A stretch of DNA of 64,000 bases from JACMLD01 sp038207265 (lineage in GTDB: Bacteria > Bacteroidota > Bacteroidia > Chitinophagales > Chitinophagaceae): the NCBI GenBank assembly GCA_038207265.1, contig JBBQZZ010000003.1, positions 248,001 to 312,000 on the forward strand, read 5' to 3'. Positions 45,726 through 56,009 of this stretch are shown piece by piece. Within the stretch, counting starts at the first letter, position 1. Each line of letters starts with the position of its first letter. The position numbers and the translations under genes were made by a program. The notes under the pieces were generated by a model. It did not search any database. It had not been told where the DNA came from and was given only the letters and a program-made list of their open reading frames with translations.

Positions 45726-47765
45726 TTATTTTTTCAATTCAACCAGTTTTTTTTGCATGGTAAACATTTCATCTCTTAACCTTGCCGCTTCCATAAAATC
45801 AAGATCGCGTGCTGCTTTTTCCATTTCTTTCTTAATTTTTCCGATGGCTTTTTCCAGCTGCGGTATGGTCTGATAGATTTCCTGTTCCTCCGCGGCTACT
45901 GTAACCAGTTCTCCATCTGTTGCGACCGCATAAGGATTCTTGGGGTCATATCCTTTAATGTCCAATACAGAAGTTTGCTGAAAAACCTGCTCCTTGCTTT
46001 TTATGATGGTCTTCGGTGTAATGCCATGTTCAATATTATAAGCAATTTGTTTCTCCCTGCGCCTGCTTGTTTCGTCAATGGTGCGTTGCATGCTCTCCGT
46101 TATATGGTCAGCATAAAAAATGACCAGCCCGTCTACATTCCTGGCTGCACGGCCAGCGGTTTGGGTCAGACTTCTTTCATTCCGAAGAAACCCTTCCTTA
46201 TCTGCATCCAGTATGGCCACCAGTGAAACTTCAGGCAGATCCAATCCTTCGCGCAACAGGTTTACTCCTACCAGTACATCAATTTCTCCCAATCTTAGTT
46301 GTCTTAATATTTCAACCCTGTCCAATGTGTGTACTTCACTATGAATGTATTTTGATTTTACATTAATGCGATGCAGGTATTTATCCATCTCTTCCGCCAT
46401 GCGTTTGGTAAGTGTTGTTACCAGGATGCGGTCGCCCATTTTAATTCGCTTATCTATCTCATCCAGTAAATCATCAATCTGGTTGACTGAAGGCCGAATT
46501 TCTATAGGCGGATCCAATAAACCAGTTGGCCTCACTACCTGTTCTACCACTACACCGCCGGTTTTTTCCAATTCATAATCACCAGGTGTTGCTGAAACAA
46601 AAATGGTTTGGTTGAGCATAGAATCAAACTCGTGAAAATTCAATGGCCGGTTATCCAATGCAGATGGTAATCGAAAACCATAATCAACCAGGATTAATTT
46701 CCTGCTTCTATCACCACCATACATGCCACTCACCTGCGGTATGGTTTGATGGCTTTCATCAATCAGGCATAGAAAATCTTTTGGAAAATAATCCAGCAGG
46801 CAGAACGGCCTTGTCCCCGGGCTGCGCCTGTCAAAAAACCTGGAATAATTTTCAACGCCATTGCAATATCCCAGTTCCCTGATCATTTCCAAATCATAAT
46901 TAACTCTTTCACCCAGTCTTTGAGCTTCTATGTATTTACCGGTGTTTTTGAAATATTCAACCTGTGCGCCCATCTCATCCTGTATTTCAAATAATATTTG
47001 CTGCATCCTGTCTTTGGGAGCAATGTAAAGATTGGCGGGAAAGATGGCTGCATGTTCCATTTTTCCAATTCTCTTCCCGGTTTTTACGTCAAAGCTTTCA
47101 ATTTCTTCTATATCATCACCAAAAAAAGTTATCCTGTATCCAAAATCTACGTAAGGAAGATTGATATCAACTGTATCACCTTTCACCCTGAACGTTCCCC
47201 TGGTGAATTCTATTTGTGTTCGATTATATAGTGAATTGACCAACGAATGCAGGAACGCCTGTCTTGAAATTGTCTGGCCGCGGTTGATCCTGATGATTCC
47301 GTTTTCATAATCGGTTGGATTACCCATACCATATATACAACTTACAGATGCTACTACAATAATGTCTCTTCTGCCACTTAATAATTCCGTCGTAGCATGA
47401 AGCCTCAGTTTGTCCAGCTCTTCATTGATTGAAAGATCTTTTTCAATATAAGTATTACTCACCGGCATGTATGCCTCTGGCTGGTAATAGTCATAGTAGG
47501 AAACAAAATAACCTACTGCATTGTCAGGGAAAAATTGTTTGAACTCACCATACAACTGTGCTACCAGCGTTTTATTATGTGTAAGCACCAGCGTGGGCTT
47601 TTGTACGTTCTGAATTACGTTGGCAACGGTAAATGTCTTACCGCTACCTGTCACACCCAATAGTGTCTGGTATTTCTCACCGTTTAATATTCCATCTGTG
47701 AGTTGACTGATCGCCTGTGGCTGATCGCCGGCCGGGGAATAAGATGAGTTAAGTTTGAATGACAT
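45726..47765 (-). CDS. uvrB: Excinuclease ABC subunit B
   Basis: The 679-residue protein is a full UvrB: Walker A GVTGSGKT near 39-46, the beta-hairpin region YYDYYQPEAY, helicase motifs LVGVNLLREGLDLPE and TQTAGRAARN, and the C-terminal UVR domain with EKAARDLDFMEAARLRDEM. It is the damage-verifying helicase of nucleotide excision repair. A diverged relic of a second copy lies at 50512-50748. Confidence 0.97.
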   Translation of the reverse strand: MSFKLNSSYSPAGDQPQAISQLTDGILNGEKYQTLLGVTGSGKTFTVANVIQNVQKPTLVLTHNKTLVAQLYGEFKQFFPDNAVGYFVSYYDYYQPEAYMPVSNTYIEKDLSINEELDKLRLHATTELLSGRRDIIVVASVSCIYGMGNPTDYENGIIRINRGQTISRQAFLHSLVNSLYNRTQIEFTRGTFRVKGDTVDINLPYVDFGYRITFFGDDIEEIESFDVKTGKRIGKMEHAAIFPANLYIAPKDRMQQILFEIQDEMGAQVEYFKNTGKYIEAQRLGERVNYDLEMIRELGYCNGVENYSRFFDRRSPGTRPFCLLDYFPKDFLCLIDESHQTIPQVSGMYGGDRSRKLILVDYGFRLPSALDNRPLNFHEFDSMLNQTIFVSATPGDYELEKTGGVVVEQVVRPTGLLDPPIEIRPSVNQIDDLLDEIDKRIKMGDRILVTTLTKRMAEEMDKYLHRINVKSKYIHSEVHTLDRVEILRQLRLGEIDVLVGVNLLREGLDLPEVSLVAILDADKEGFLRNERSLTQTAGRAARNVDGLVIFYADHITESMQRTIDETSRRREKQIAYNIEHGITPKTIIKSKEQVFQQTSVLDIKGYDPKNPYAVATDGELVTVAAEEQEIYQTIPQLEKAIGKIKKEMEKAARDLDFMEAARLRDEMFTMQKKLVELKK

Positions 47766-47916
47766 GATTGTATTATTTATCCTGGCAATGCAAATTAATA
47801 AGTTATAGAATTAGCTAATTTGCCTTTATTAAAATACTTTAATTGCAGTAACAAGTTAGACGAAATTTTTACCGGAGATAAGAACGCCTTCATTTTTATT
47901 GAACTGTAATACGAGT

Positions 47917-50397
47917 TTAGGGTTGCAGGGAGACATGTTGGGTAGAATCAGAATTGTTTTTGTTTTTTAATGATTTTCTAAATGGGTCCCAGGTAATTTT
48001 TACTTTACCGTCGTCGCCTGTTTTGGCACGCAAACGAAGGCTTAATCCGGTTTTACTTTTAGTTCCTTTATTTGTTAATTCGATCATTTCGTCCTTTTTT
48101 TTCAAGTTGCTCACCGGAACCTGTATGCTTAGGTCGGCTCCTTTTTTTAAATCATATACACCTTCAACAAACATACTTAATACAGAAGACTGCATCTCCA
48201 TGCGGTTAATTTTAATTTCATTGCCATTTACAACAAGCTTGTCTTTTAACTCAGCGAAACTAATATTAGCAAAATCTCTTTTCTTAAATATTTTTTCCGA
48301 TATTTTCTTTACGGGTTCAAAATTAATTAGCTGTCCGTCTTTTAAACTCAAATCGAGTGTACCTTTTAAACTGCCGGGACTCAACTCAGCTTTGCTTGTT
48401 AAGTAGGCGCTGATGGTTAAAGCGGCGCTAAGCTGTCCTTCCAGGTTTTTATCAAGAATTGCATTTTGTTTAAAATTATTAAACGCCCGAAACATTTCAG
48501 AAATGTTTACATTTTTTATTTGCGAATTTAGCTTGAGGAAATGATTACTACCGTCGTCCAGTAAGGAACCATTAAGTGTAAGTGTGCCACCGGCGTGTGT
48601 CAATAAAACACTTTTGATCGCAAGCAAATTATTAGTCAAAGAAAGCCTGGCAGAGACATCACTTGCAGAAAAATGTTTGTAATTAAGTTTATCGGCCTTT
48701 ATCTCTATTTCTACGTTGCAATCTTTTAGCATACGATCTATTTGAGAACTGACCTTCAAAACAGATTTTTTTGCCGGCCGTCTTGAAGCAACTCCTTCCG
48801 GCTTTCCCAAATAAGAAATAAAATCGCCTAATATAAGCTTAGGTGAATATACTTTCCAATCAAGTACCAGCTTCTCCGGATTTTTATTCAGCAGGGCCAG
48901 GAAATTTTTTACATCCCCATTTAATGTAAGTGCTGTATTGCCTGCTTTTGCAGTCAATTGTGCAATATGGACATCTTTATCCCGGAATTCAAGTTTGCCG
49001 CTACATCCGGTAAATGAAAAATTTCTCGGCAGGTAATTGATGTCTGCTTTTTCCATAGTTACATCTCCATACATATGAGTTGCTGCTGTATCATTGTCCA
49101 TTAGCGGTCCCTGAAACGTTACGTTTATTTTACCACTGCCTTTTGTAAACCGGATGGTATTACTTCCCGCAATATTATTAAAAGAAGAAAGATCAAATGC
49201 TGACTGTATATCACTATTAAGAAACGGGGATTCAAGATTTGTTATGTTTATATTTCCCGAGCTGAAGGGAATACCTTCCCACTTCGCATTTAACGCGCTA
49301 AAAACAAGCCCGGAGTTTTTATCTACACGCGGTTGATTGAGAGATACCTGGTTTAGAAAAATGCCGGTAAAAGATGCGTTCGTAAATGTTCCTACGGGCG
49401 TTGTAATTGTATTGTTCCTGCAGTTTAATTGTACACGCACAAATGGGATTTTGTTGGGAAGCTGACTTCCGTCAAGCAAGGCGCTAACGGTTACGGGCTT
49501 CTCTACATTATAGTTATTCAGTTTTTTGCCGATATTGGGACTTAACAGATATGCTATTTCTTTATAGGAAGCATCTTCTGTTTCAATTAATAATTTATAT
49601 AATGGAGGGGCGCTGCTTAGATCAAAACTACCAGTAAAGACAAAAGAATGGTTATTTAATAATATATTGATTTTATTAAACTGTAGTTTTTTAAGGGCAA
49701 AATTGAAATTCAATTTAAAATTTCCTTCGATGCTTTTTTCCTTCAAAAAACTTCCGTTGCTGCTATTGAACGTGAGACTGTGTACCAATAGGTTTGTTTT
49801 AACATCCAGCTCCAGCAATTTTTGTGAACTGGTTACACTGAGCGCCATTTTTTTAACATCAAAATCATACAGTTTTTGGCGAACCTGGTTATCCATCACA
49901 AAGTGAACATTCTTTAATACGATATCAGGTACTGATTTTGTACTGATCGATAAGGTATCCTCTTTTTTAGCTGTCTCCTGCGGGTGTAGAATATATTCAT
50001 TGGTATAGCCGGTTGAATCTGTAAAAATGTAAATACTGGCTTCTTCAATAATTACTTTTTTTATTTTCGGTTTCCCGGAAAAAATACTCATTATTTCCGG
50101 GCGGATAAATATGTTTTCTGCCTGTAAAAAATTATGGTGGTGATTTTTCCACAAAGTATCCCTTACCATTATCCCGGAAAGGTGCAGTGAGACATAAGGG
50201 AACGTACTAAACAAGCTGGGGTCAATATCGCCGATACTTATCTCTCCTTTTATTTTCTCATTTATTTGTAAGGTCACCTTACGAATAATACTGGCTTTAT
50301 TAAGCATAACATAGCTCCATATAACTATCCAGCTAAGTAAAAACAAGGCAATAAGAAGCCCTAATCCTTTAAGGATATATCTTAGAAATTTTTTCAA
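47917..50397 (-). CDS. AsmA-like membrane protein
   Basis: The 826-residue protein has an N-terminal transmembrane helix (about 9-31) followed by a long periplasmic beta-rich region with GEISIGDIDPSLFSTFPYVSLHLSGI, the AsmA N-terminal pattern, and an AsmA C-terminal region (GSLKGTLDLSLKDGQL, VSNLKKKDEMIELTNKG). AsmA proteins belong to the repeating-beta-groove lipid-transfer group and are thought to move phospholipid between the two membranes. The length is normal for Bacteroidota members. Confidence 0.85.
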   Translation of the reverse strand: MKKFLRYILKGLGLLIALFLLSWIVIWSYVMLNKASIIRKVTLQINEKIKGEISIGDIDPSLFSTFPYVSLHLSGIMVRDTLWKNHHHNFLQAENIFIRPEIMSIFSGKPKIKKVIIEEASIYIFTDSTGYTNEYILHPQETAKKEDTLSISTKSVPDIVLKNVHFVMDNQVRQKLYDFDVKKMALSVTSSQKLLELDVKTNLLVHSLTFNSSNGSFLKEKSIEGNFKLNFNFALKKLQFNKINILLNNHSFVFTGSFDLSSAPPLYKLLIETEDASYKEIAYLLSPNIGKKLNNYNVEKPVTVSALLDGSQLPNKIPFVRVQLNCRNNTITTPVGTFTNASFTGIFLNQVSLNQPRVDKNSGLVFSALNAKWEGIPFSSGNINITNLESPFLNSDIQSAFDLSSFNNIAGSNTIRFTKGSGKINVTFQGPLMDNDTAATHMYGDVTMEKADINYLPRNFSFTGCSGKLEFRDKDVHIAQLTAKAGNTALTLNGDVKNFLALLNKNPEKLVLDWKVYSPKLILGDFISYLGKPEGVASRRPAKKSVLKVSSQIDRMLKDCNVEIEIKADKLNYKHFSASDVSARLSLTNNLLAIKSVLLTHAGGTLTLNGSLLDDGSNHFLKLNSQIKNVNISEMFRAFNNFKQNAILDKNLEGQLSAALTISAYLTSKAELSPGSLKGTLDLSLKDGQLINFEPVKKISEKIFKKRDFANISFAELKDKLVVNGNEIKINRMEMQSSVLSMFVEGVYDLKKGADLSIQVPVSNLKKKDEMIELTNKGTKSKTGLSLRLRAKTGDDGKVKITWDPFRKSLKNKNNSDSTQHVSLQP

Positions 50398-50511
50398 TAC
50401 AAAGTTTTAATAAAACAGGAATATAATGGTGTAGGATATATACAGTTTATTAAAAAGAAAACCGTGCCATAAGACGGCCGCAATTATGATGTTGTATTAA
50501 CTGGCCTATAC

Positions 50512-50748
50512 TTATTGAACATTGGCAGCTATATTACTTAAATAAGCAGCAAATACTTTTATGGTTGAAGCATCAATATCCATTTGGTCCTGGGCTTCTT
50601 TCCAGATGATTCCATTTTCATAATCGGTGAGATTACCCATACCATAAATACAACTTACTGATGCCATTACAATAATGTCTCTTCTGCCACTCAATAATTC
50701 TATTGATCCCCTGCGGTAGCGTATGTTGAATTAATTTTAAATGACAAA
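50512..50748 (-). pseudogene. Composite relic: uvrB 5' end + uvrB internal piece + M28 peptidase 3' end
   Basis: Read on the minus strand, 50745-50702 encodes SFKINSTYATAGDQ, matching UvrB residues 2-15 (SFKLNSSYSPAGDQ; 31 of 44 bases). A TAG follows. Then 50700-50606 matches uvrB codons about 127-158 (47387-47293) at 87 of 95 bases. Without a gap, 50605-50546 matches the M28 peptidase gene (52230-52171) at 58 of 60 bases, and a diverged tail runs to TAA at 50514-50512. The 60-codon open part encodes a hybrid peptide (GMGNLTDYENGIIWKEAQDQ across the join). I treat it as a non-functional recombination scar. Confidence 0.85.
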
Positions 50749-50851
50749 GTGTAAAAGCTGGATATGCAATTTAGCAAATCCTGAGACATAGAAACAAGAA
50801 TGCAGTTAGCTTTTAAAAAGGGGCTATTTATCCTACATAGAAACCAAAATA

Positions 50852-52033
50852 CTATTTTACCCGGTTGTATTTTTTCAGAATTTTAACTACTGCCTCTACA
50901 GGCATTCCATAAACTGTATTATCATTGATGCCTTTCATGGTTTTGCCCGCTACAAGTGCATTGATGATGGCCTCCTCTGTCGCCTGGATGGTTGCTTCAA
51001 ACAATGCGTTTATCTGTTCGTTGGGCAATGCATTCACAGATCTTATACTATCGTTACTGAATGCGTTTTTATTGGCTGTTGAAAATGCAATAAAAATATC
51101 TCCCGATCCATTACCACCAATACCACCTGTTCTTGTAACACCCAGTGGTACCCGCTGTGCAATTCTTTTAAGCTGGTGGGGCAGCAGCGGGGCATCGGTT
51201 GCTACTACTACAATAATAGAACCCCTGTCCTGCACACTGTAATTAAGTTCTGCTCTTGACTGTCCTTCCAAAATGAAAGGCAAAGTATCTCTTAATTCTT
51301 TACCTACCGGAGTACCGGCGATGGTTAATTGCCTTCGTGAACCATGATTGCATTGTACCAATACGCCTACTGTATAACCACCCAGTTCTTTATCAAGTAC
51401 CCTGGAGGATGTTCCGGTTCCGCCTTTAAAATGATAACACATCATACCTGTTCCTCCGCCAACGCCGCCTTCTGCAACTGCGCCGGTTTTTGCGCCTTCT
51501 AATGCGGCAAATACATGTTCTTTTTTTACATGTCCGCCATTGATATCATTAAAAATACCATCGTATGTTTCTGCAACAACAGGATATGCATACCAATAGT
51601 CTTTCAAAAATGGGGTGTAATAATGATGTTGATCCATCCACTGCCACGCAGCATCGCGTACAGTTCCTACACTCCCTGTATTAGTGATCAGAACAGGCGT
51701 TTCTAAGAAACCAGATTCTGTGATCCAGTGTGTGCCCGTCATATCACCATTTCCATTCAGGGTATACCAGTTGGCAAAAACCGGATCAAAATTCTTGCCT
51801 CTTGGCAGAATAGCCGTTACACCGGTTCTAACAGGGCCTTGTCCTTTTACAAGCGGTCCGCTACCTTTTACCAATGTAACTTCGCCCACTTCCACACCTT
51901 CAACATCTGTTATTGCGTTGTACTTTCCCGGGTTGCCATCAAAAGGAATTTTATAATCCCTGGCTCTTTTATTTGTCTGCGCATGAAGCACACCTGAAAT
52001 AACCAATAGCAAAACGAAGTAAATAAAGCGCAT
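50852..52033 (-). CDS. P1 family (DmpA-type) peptidase, secreted
   Basis: The 393-residue protein has a signal peptide ending at VLHAQ. It then shows the P1/DmpA fold: DVEGVEVGEVTLV, GVTAILPRG, EGGVGGGTGM and FKGGTGTSSRVL, where the Gly/Thr-Ser region holds the nucleophile created by self-cleavage. A later VATDAPLLPHQL matches the family too. DmpA-type enzymes are aminopeptidases or amidases acting on D-amino-acid or beta-peptides. Placement beside an M28 peptidase suggests a peptide-salvage pair. Confidence 0.88.
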   Translation of the reverse strand: MRFIYFVLLLVISGVLHAQTNKRARDYKIPFDGNPGKYNAITDVEGVEVGEVTLVKGSGPLVKGQGPVRTGVTAILPRGKNFDPVFANWYTLNGNGDMTGTHWITESGFLETPVLITNTGSVGTVRDAAWQWMDQHHYYTPFLKDYWYAYPVVAETYDGIFNDINGGHVKKEHVFAALEGAKTGAVAEGGVGGGTGMMCYHFKGGTGTSSRVLDKELGGYTVGVLVQCNHGSRRQLTIAGTPVGKELRDTLPFILEGQSRAELNYSVQDRGSIIVVVATDAPLLPHQLKRIAQRVPLGVTRTGGIGGNGSGDIFIAFSTANKNAFSNDSIRSVNALPNEQINALFEATIQATEEAIINALVAGKTMKGINDNTVYGMPVEAVVKILKKYNRVK

Positions 52034-52089
52034 CGTTTTTTATTTTAAAATACAACTATTCAAATCCAAAATCAAATTGTTATATGCAA

Positions 52090-52115
52090 GGGCCACCGCA
52101 CGAATACGGTGGCCC
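52090..52115 (-). terminator. Strong hairpin after the M28 peptidase gene
   Basis: GGGCCACCG (52090-52098) and CGGTGGCCC (52107-52115) form a nine-pair GC-rich stem with an eight-base loop, 22 bases after the M28 stop codon. On the minus strand only TTGCATAT follows, so the T tract is weak; it may stop or attenuate transcription before the P1 peptidase gene. Confidence 0.65.
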
Positions 52116-52136
52116 TTTATGGGATACACTATAAAA

Positions 52137-54371
52137 CTAATGTACCGCTGTTACAATTGCCTCAAGGTATGCAGCAAATCCTTTTATGGTTGCAGCATCA
52201 ATATCCATTTGGTCCTGGGCTTCTTTCCAGTTACGTTGTTCAACTGCTTCGCGGATACCAGGCAATGTTTTCACTCCATAACCGGTATAAAAACCAGGCG
52301 CATAAATTGTATGACGGTACCAGCCGCGACGTGGTAGTCCGTTTTCGGATAACAAGTGTTGTTCTGCCTGGTATAATTTTTTATTCACCTGGTTTTTTTG
52401 CGCTGCTGTTAATTTGCCACTCATTAATAAATCTGATAGGCGGTTTGTTGCCTTTTCAAGTGCACCCATTGAATTTTGCAGACCTGCAAAATTGAGAAAA
52501 GGAACTTCATCTTTTATTTCCGGCGGCGATTCCTTTTTTTGCGGGTCTCCTGCATATTCGTATTTTTTTTCTTTTATAAGTTGATTTTCTATGGAAGTTG
52601 CCTCACGCAATTGCTCAACCTGCAAAGTAAGATCGGTAACATAGCCGCTGATGGTTTTATAAAGCGATTTAAAATCAAATGGCAATATCTCGGCATCGGC
52701 TACACGTAAAGTTGTTCTTCCTGCCAGCTTTGCCAGCACTACGCCATAAGCCAGCGTTGGATCTTTGAAAGTTTTGTAATCATAATAAGAATCATAAATT
52801 GAATGGTATTCGCCGCCGGGGTCTTCACCACCAAATCCGAGATTCAGGGAAGGTAAACCCAGGTGTTGAATAAATGGACTGTAATCAGAACCTGAGCCGA
52901 GTGCCCCGATGCTGATTGTTTTTTTTGCCAGCAATTCTTTTTTTGATTTGATATTAGTACCTGCATTGATAATATCACGGTCTCTTTTTCTTTCCAGTAC
53001 ACTGATATTTGTTTGTGGATCCATCACGTCAGATGCAATCTCATTCATCAGAGGCTCCAGGGCATGTGATCCCTCGACGCCTAAAAAACCGCGGCCATTT
53101 CCATCTGAATTTATATAAAGCACCAGCTTTTGCTGAAGTTCCTGTGCATGTTGTTCAACCCATTCAGTGGAACCCAGTAAACCGGGTTCTTCCCCATCCC
53201 ATGCGCCAAATACAATAGTGCGTTTCGGTTTCCAACCTGTTTTAATCAATTCACTAATAGCGCGCGCTTCTTCCATCATCGCAGCTTGTCCGCTCAAAGG
53301 ATCACCTGCACCATTTACCCATCCATCCTGGTGATTCCCGCGCATTACCCATTCATCGGGCAATTCGCTTCCCTTAATTTTTGCAATCACATCATAGATA
53401 GGTTTTATATCCCAGTTAAAAGAAAGCTTCAGATGAACTTTTGTCTTACCCGGACCAATATGATAAGTAAAAGGCAAGGCACCGCGCCAGTCTTCAGGTG
53501 CAACAGGGCCTTCCAATGATTTCAGCAATGGAGCCGCATCATGATAACTGATAGGAAGCACCGGTATTTTCAAAAGATTGGTGGCCTCACTTCTTTCCAG
53601 ACGTTTTGCATCTTTTGTTGCGCCAATACCTGGCGTTAATGGATCACCGGGATATATCGGCATATCCATTACTGATCCGCGCTGTGCCCCGAATTCATTT
53701 TTAAAAGCCCCTTTTGGATAAACATCTCCCTGGTAATATCCATCTTCTTTAGGGTCTGAATAAATAATGCAACCAATGGCTCCATGTTCCTGTGCAACTT
53801 TTGGTTTGATACCTCTCCAGGAGCGACCATACTTAGCGATAACAATTTTTCCTTTTACACTAATGCCCAGCCTGTCCAGCACTTCATAGTCGGCCGGCAC
53901 ACCATAGTTAACAAATACCAGTTCACCTGTTACATCGCCATCGGCACTCCAGGCATTGTATACCGGTAGTTGTTCGCTTGTTTGTGAAGAAGTAGGATCT
54001 TCTTTTAAAACAGGCTCGCTGAGCAATGCTTTATATTTAGTGGGTTCCGTCATTTCAAGCACACGCTCTTTGGGCGTAGGAAACAAAACATAAAAAGTTT
54101 CTATTTCTGCATCATAACCCCAACTTTTAAAATGGTTTAATATATATTCTGCGACTGCCTTTCCACCTGGCGACCCCACATGATGCGGGCGCGCAGACAT
54201 ATCCTTAAGGTATTGATCCACATTTTTTGCGTCCAGGTAGCTATCAAACTTTTGTTCGGCAGCCGTTTGCTGTTTAGAAGATCCTTCGCTAAAACCCATC
54301 AACGGTTTTGTTTGTGCAAATAAATTGATTGTTGTGACTGAAATTACAGTCAGCAGAAAAATTTTTCTCAT
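52137..54371 (-). CDS. M28 family zinc metallopeptidase (glutamate carboxypeptidase II-like)
   Basis: The 744-residue protein has a signal peptide ending near NLFAQ, a PA domain (about 135-260), an M28 catalytic domain and a C-terminal transferrin-receptor-like dimerisation domain. Zinc ligands and base are visible: His347 in GNHQDGW, Asp357 in GAGDPLSG, Glu394/Glu395 in DGEEPGLLG, Asp423 in NSDGNG and His523 in EYHSIYDSY. It should be a co-catalytic di-zinc exopeptidase in the periplasm. Its last 30 codons are duplicated in the relic at 50512. Confidence 0.92.
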   Translation of the reverse strand: MRKIFLLTVISVTTINLFAQTKPLMGFSEGSSKQQTAAEQKFDSYLDAKNVDQYLKDMSARPHHVGSPGGKAVAEYILNHFKSWGYDAEIETFYVLFPTPKERVLEMTEPTKYKALLSEPVLKEDPTSSQTSEQLPVYNAWSADGDVTGELVFVNYGVPADYEVLDRLGISVKGKIVIAKYGRSWRGIKPKVAQEHGAIGCIIYSDPKEDGYYQGDVYPKGAFKNEFGAQRGSVMDMPIYPGDPLTPGIGATKDAKRLERSEATNLLKIPVLPISYHDAAPLLKSLEGPVAPEDWRGALPFTYHIGPGKTKVHLKLSFNWDIKPIYDVIAKIKGSELPDEWVMRGNHQDGWVNGAGDPLSGQAAMMEEARAISELIKTGWKPKRTIVFGAWDGEEPGLLGSTEWVEQHAQELQQKLVLYINSDGNGRGFLGVEGSHALEPLMNEIASDVMDPQTNISVLERKRDRDIINAGTNIKSKKELLAKKTISIGALGSGSDYSPFIQHLGLPSLNLGFGGEDPGGEYHSIYDSYYDYKTFKDPTLAYGVVLAKLAGRTTLRVADAEILPFDFKSLYKTISGYVTDLTLQVEQLREATSIENQLIKEKKYEYAGDPQKKESPPEIKDEVPFLNFAGLQNSMGALEKATNRLSDLLMSGKLTAAQKNQVNKKLYQAEQHLLSENGLPRRGWYRHTIYAPGFYTGYGVKTLPGIREAVEQRNWKEAQDQMDIDAATIKGFAAYLEAIVTAVH

Positions 54372-54508
54372 GGTTGTTGTAATAATAAGTAAGAAAAACA
54401 GGTGTGTTTAAAGATAATAAAGAATTGATCCGGTCCTTCAATAATATTACCCACTATTAGTCAAATTTACCGGGGCCAGGTTTTCTGTGCAGGGAAACCT
54501 GTCAATCC

Positions 54509-54955
54509 TTATATTTTGCGATGTAAATAATTTGAATAGTCGGGTATTGCGCAAGCATAATCTTCGTGCATTAATGCAGAAGTAAATAAAAAATCTGCCG
54601 TTGCGCGATCGCATGCCATCGGAATATTCCAGGCTACGGCCAAGCGTAACAATGCTTTTACATCCGGATCATGCGGCTGTGCTTCCATTGGATCCCAAAA
54701 GAAAATAAGTACATCTATCTTTCCTTCTGCAATCATGGACCCTATTTGCTGATCACCGCCCAACGGGCCGCTCATCATCTTCTTAACAGGACGGTCCAAT
54801 TGGGCTTCCAATAATTTACCTGTGGTACCCGTTGCCAGTAACTCATGCCTGGCCAAAACGATCTTATTATGTTCTGCCCATTCAATTAAATCTTGTTTGC
54901 AGTTATCGTGAGCCACCATTGCAATGCGCTTGCGTGACGGTAATTGTCGGTTCAT
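54509..54955 (-). CDS. mgsA: Methylglyoxal synthase
   Basis: The 148-residue protein contains the methylglyoxal-synthase signature SGPLGGDQQIG with the catalytic Asp, plus the N-terminal AMVAHDNCKQDLIEWA and ATGTTG phosphate site. It converts dihydroxyacetone phosphate to methylglyoxal, a glycolytic overflow route. The length is normal. It stands alone between the M28 gene and a divergent T9SS-sorted gene. Confidence 0.95.
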   Translation of the reverse strand: MNRQLPSRKRIAMVAHDNCKQDLIEWAEHNKIVLARHELLATGTTGKLLEAQLDRPVKKMMSGPLGGDQQIGSMIAEGKIDVLIFFWDPMEAQPHDPDVKALLRLAVAWNIPMACDRATADFLFTSALMHEDYACAIPDYSNYLHRKI

Positions 54956-55117
54956 GTTTTATTTTTTGATTATGCCGTTGCCGGCAAAATGTACCGCATT
55001 TTTTGAAAAGAATAACATCTTTTAAATTAAAAAAACAGATTTCTACGGCGTTGAATAACTGGCTGGTATGATATTTGTTAACAGTTTGTCCACATTTACT
55101 GGACCCAATTAATTTCA

Positions 55118-55741
55118 ATGAAGCTTTTATTTGTTGCAGGCATCCTGTTTGGTTGCTCTGTTGTTGGCTACTGCCAGACAATTCCTGCATTTACAATATT
55201 CAGACCTGTGTTGCTGGTAGATTCCACACCAGCAGCTATACAAAATTTATCCATTACTGTTAAAGATAATACCAAGGGACTACTCAGGTGGAAATCAAAT
55301 ATTCTTCCTGCCGAAAGTTTTTTTGCAGTAGAAAAGAGCAACAACGGAACTGATTTCAACATAGTAGGCATATTAAGGAATACACCTGCCGGTGTTTATG
55401 AGTTTTTAGATGATGCCCCTTCAAAAGGAAAAATATATTATCGCATCAAACTCACTATGGGTTCTACAAGTATTTATTCTGAGATTATTTCAATAACGCT
55501 TACCGCCGATATATCCTGTAAATTTTATCCCAACCCGGTTGACAAGGCCCTAATCATTCGTAGCGAATCAACGGTCGAACTTCAAATAAACGACCGGTTT
55601 GGAAAAATATTGATCGCAGAAAGACTGCAACCCGGATTAAAAGTTGTTGATGTTTCTTCCCTTGAAGCCGGCATTTACGTAATCACCTTGTTTCAAAAAG
55701 AAACGAACCGACTGATTACCGACAAACTGGTAAAAAAATAA
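55118..55741 (+). CDS. Secreted protein with type IX secretion C-terminal sorting domain
   Basis: The 207-residue protein has a signal peptide ending near VGYCQ (residue 20), a fibronectin-like middle with LRWKSNILPAESFFAVEKSNNGTDF split over beta strands, and a C-terminal T9SS type A sorting domain from about residue 138: FYPNPVDKALIIRS, VDVSSLEAGIYVITLF and final KLVKK. It should be exported by the Por machinery and processed at the cell surface. The body is short, so it may be a small adhesin. Confidence 0.85.
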   Translation: MKLLFVAGILFGCSVVGYCQTIPAFTIFRPVLLVDSTPAAIQNLSITVKDNTKGLLRWKSNILPAESFFAVEKSNNGTDFNIVGILRNTPAGVYEFLDDAPSKGKIYYRIKLTMGSTSIYSEIISITLTADISCKFYPNPVDKALIIRSESTVELQINDRFGKILIAERLQPGLKVVDVSSLEAGIYVITLFQKETNRLITDKLVKK

Positions 55742-55854
55742 TTTCCTGCTAATACAATAAAAAAAATATAAAATACTCTTAAAGGGGTATTGTGGTATTG
55801 AAATTAATCAACTAACATTGCATTGGTTTTTCATAGGATATTGGATTTTAAAAC

Positions 55855-55885
55855 GGGGTTGAATTTCCATTCTGGCCCCTTTTTT
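55855..55885 (+). terminator. Probable terminator downstream of the T9SS-sorted gene
   Basis: GGGG (55855-55858) and CCCC (55876-55879) with an inner GAAT/ATTC pairing around a TTCC loop form a stem with small internal bulges. Six T follow at 55880-55885. It lies about 115 bases after the stop codon on the plus strand, in a spacer with no gene. Confidence 0.6.
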
Positions 55886-56009
55886 ATTTTAACCTACTTT
55901 CGAAAGTACTACTCCACTGGTCCGAAGCAGATTCCACTATATTTCTATCAACTCATCAATACCACACAACATTTTACTTTTGAATTGTCCAATCATATAA
56001 CGGGTAAGC

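Noticed and set aside
50512..50694. 60-codon hybrid frame as a functional small gene
   Set aside because: Its sequence is wholly explained by pieces of uvrB and the M28 peptidase gene, with the upstream uvrB start separated by a stop codon.
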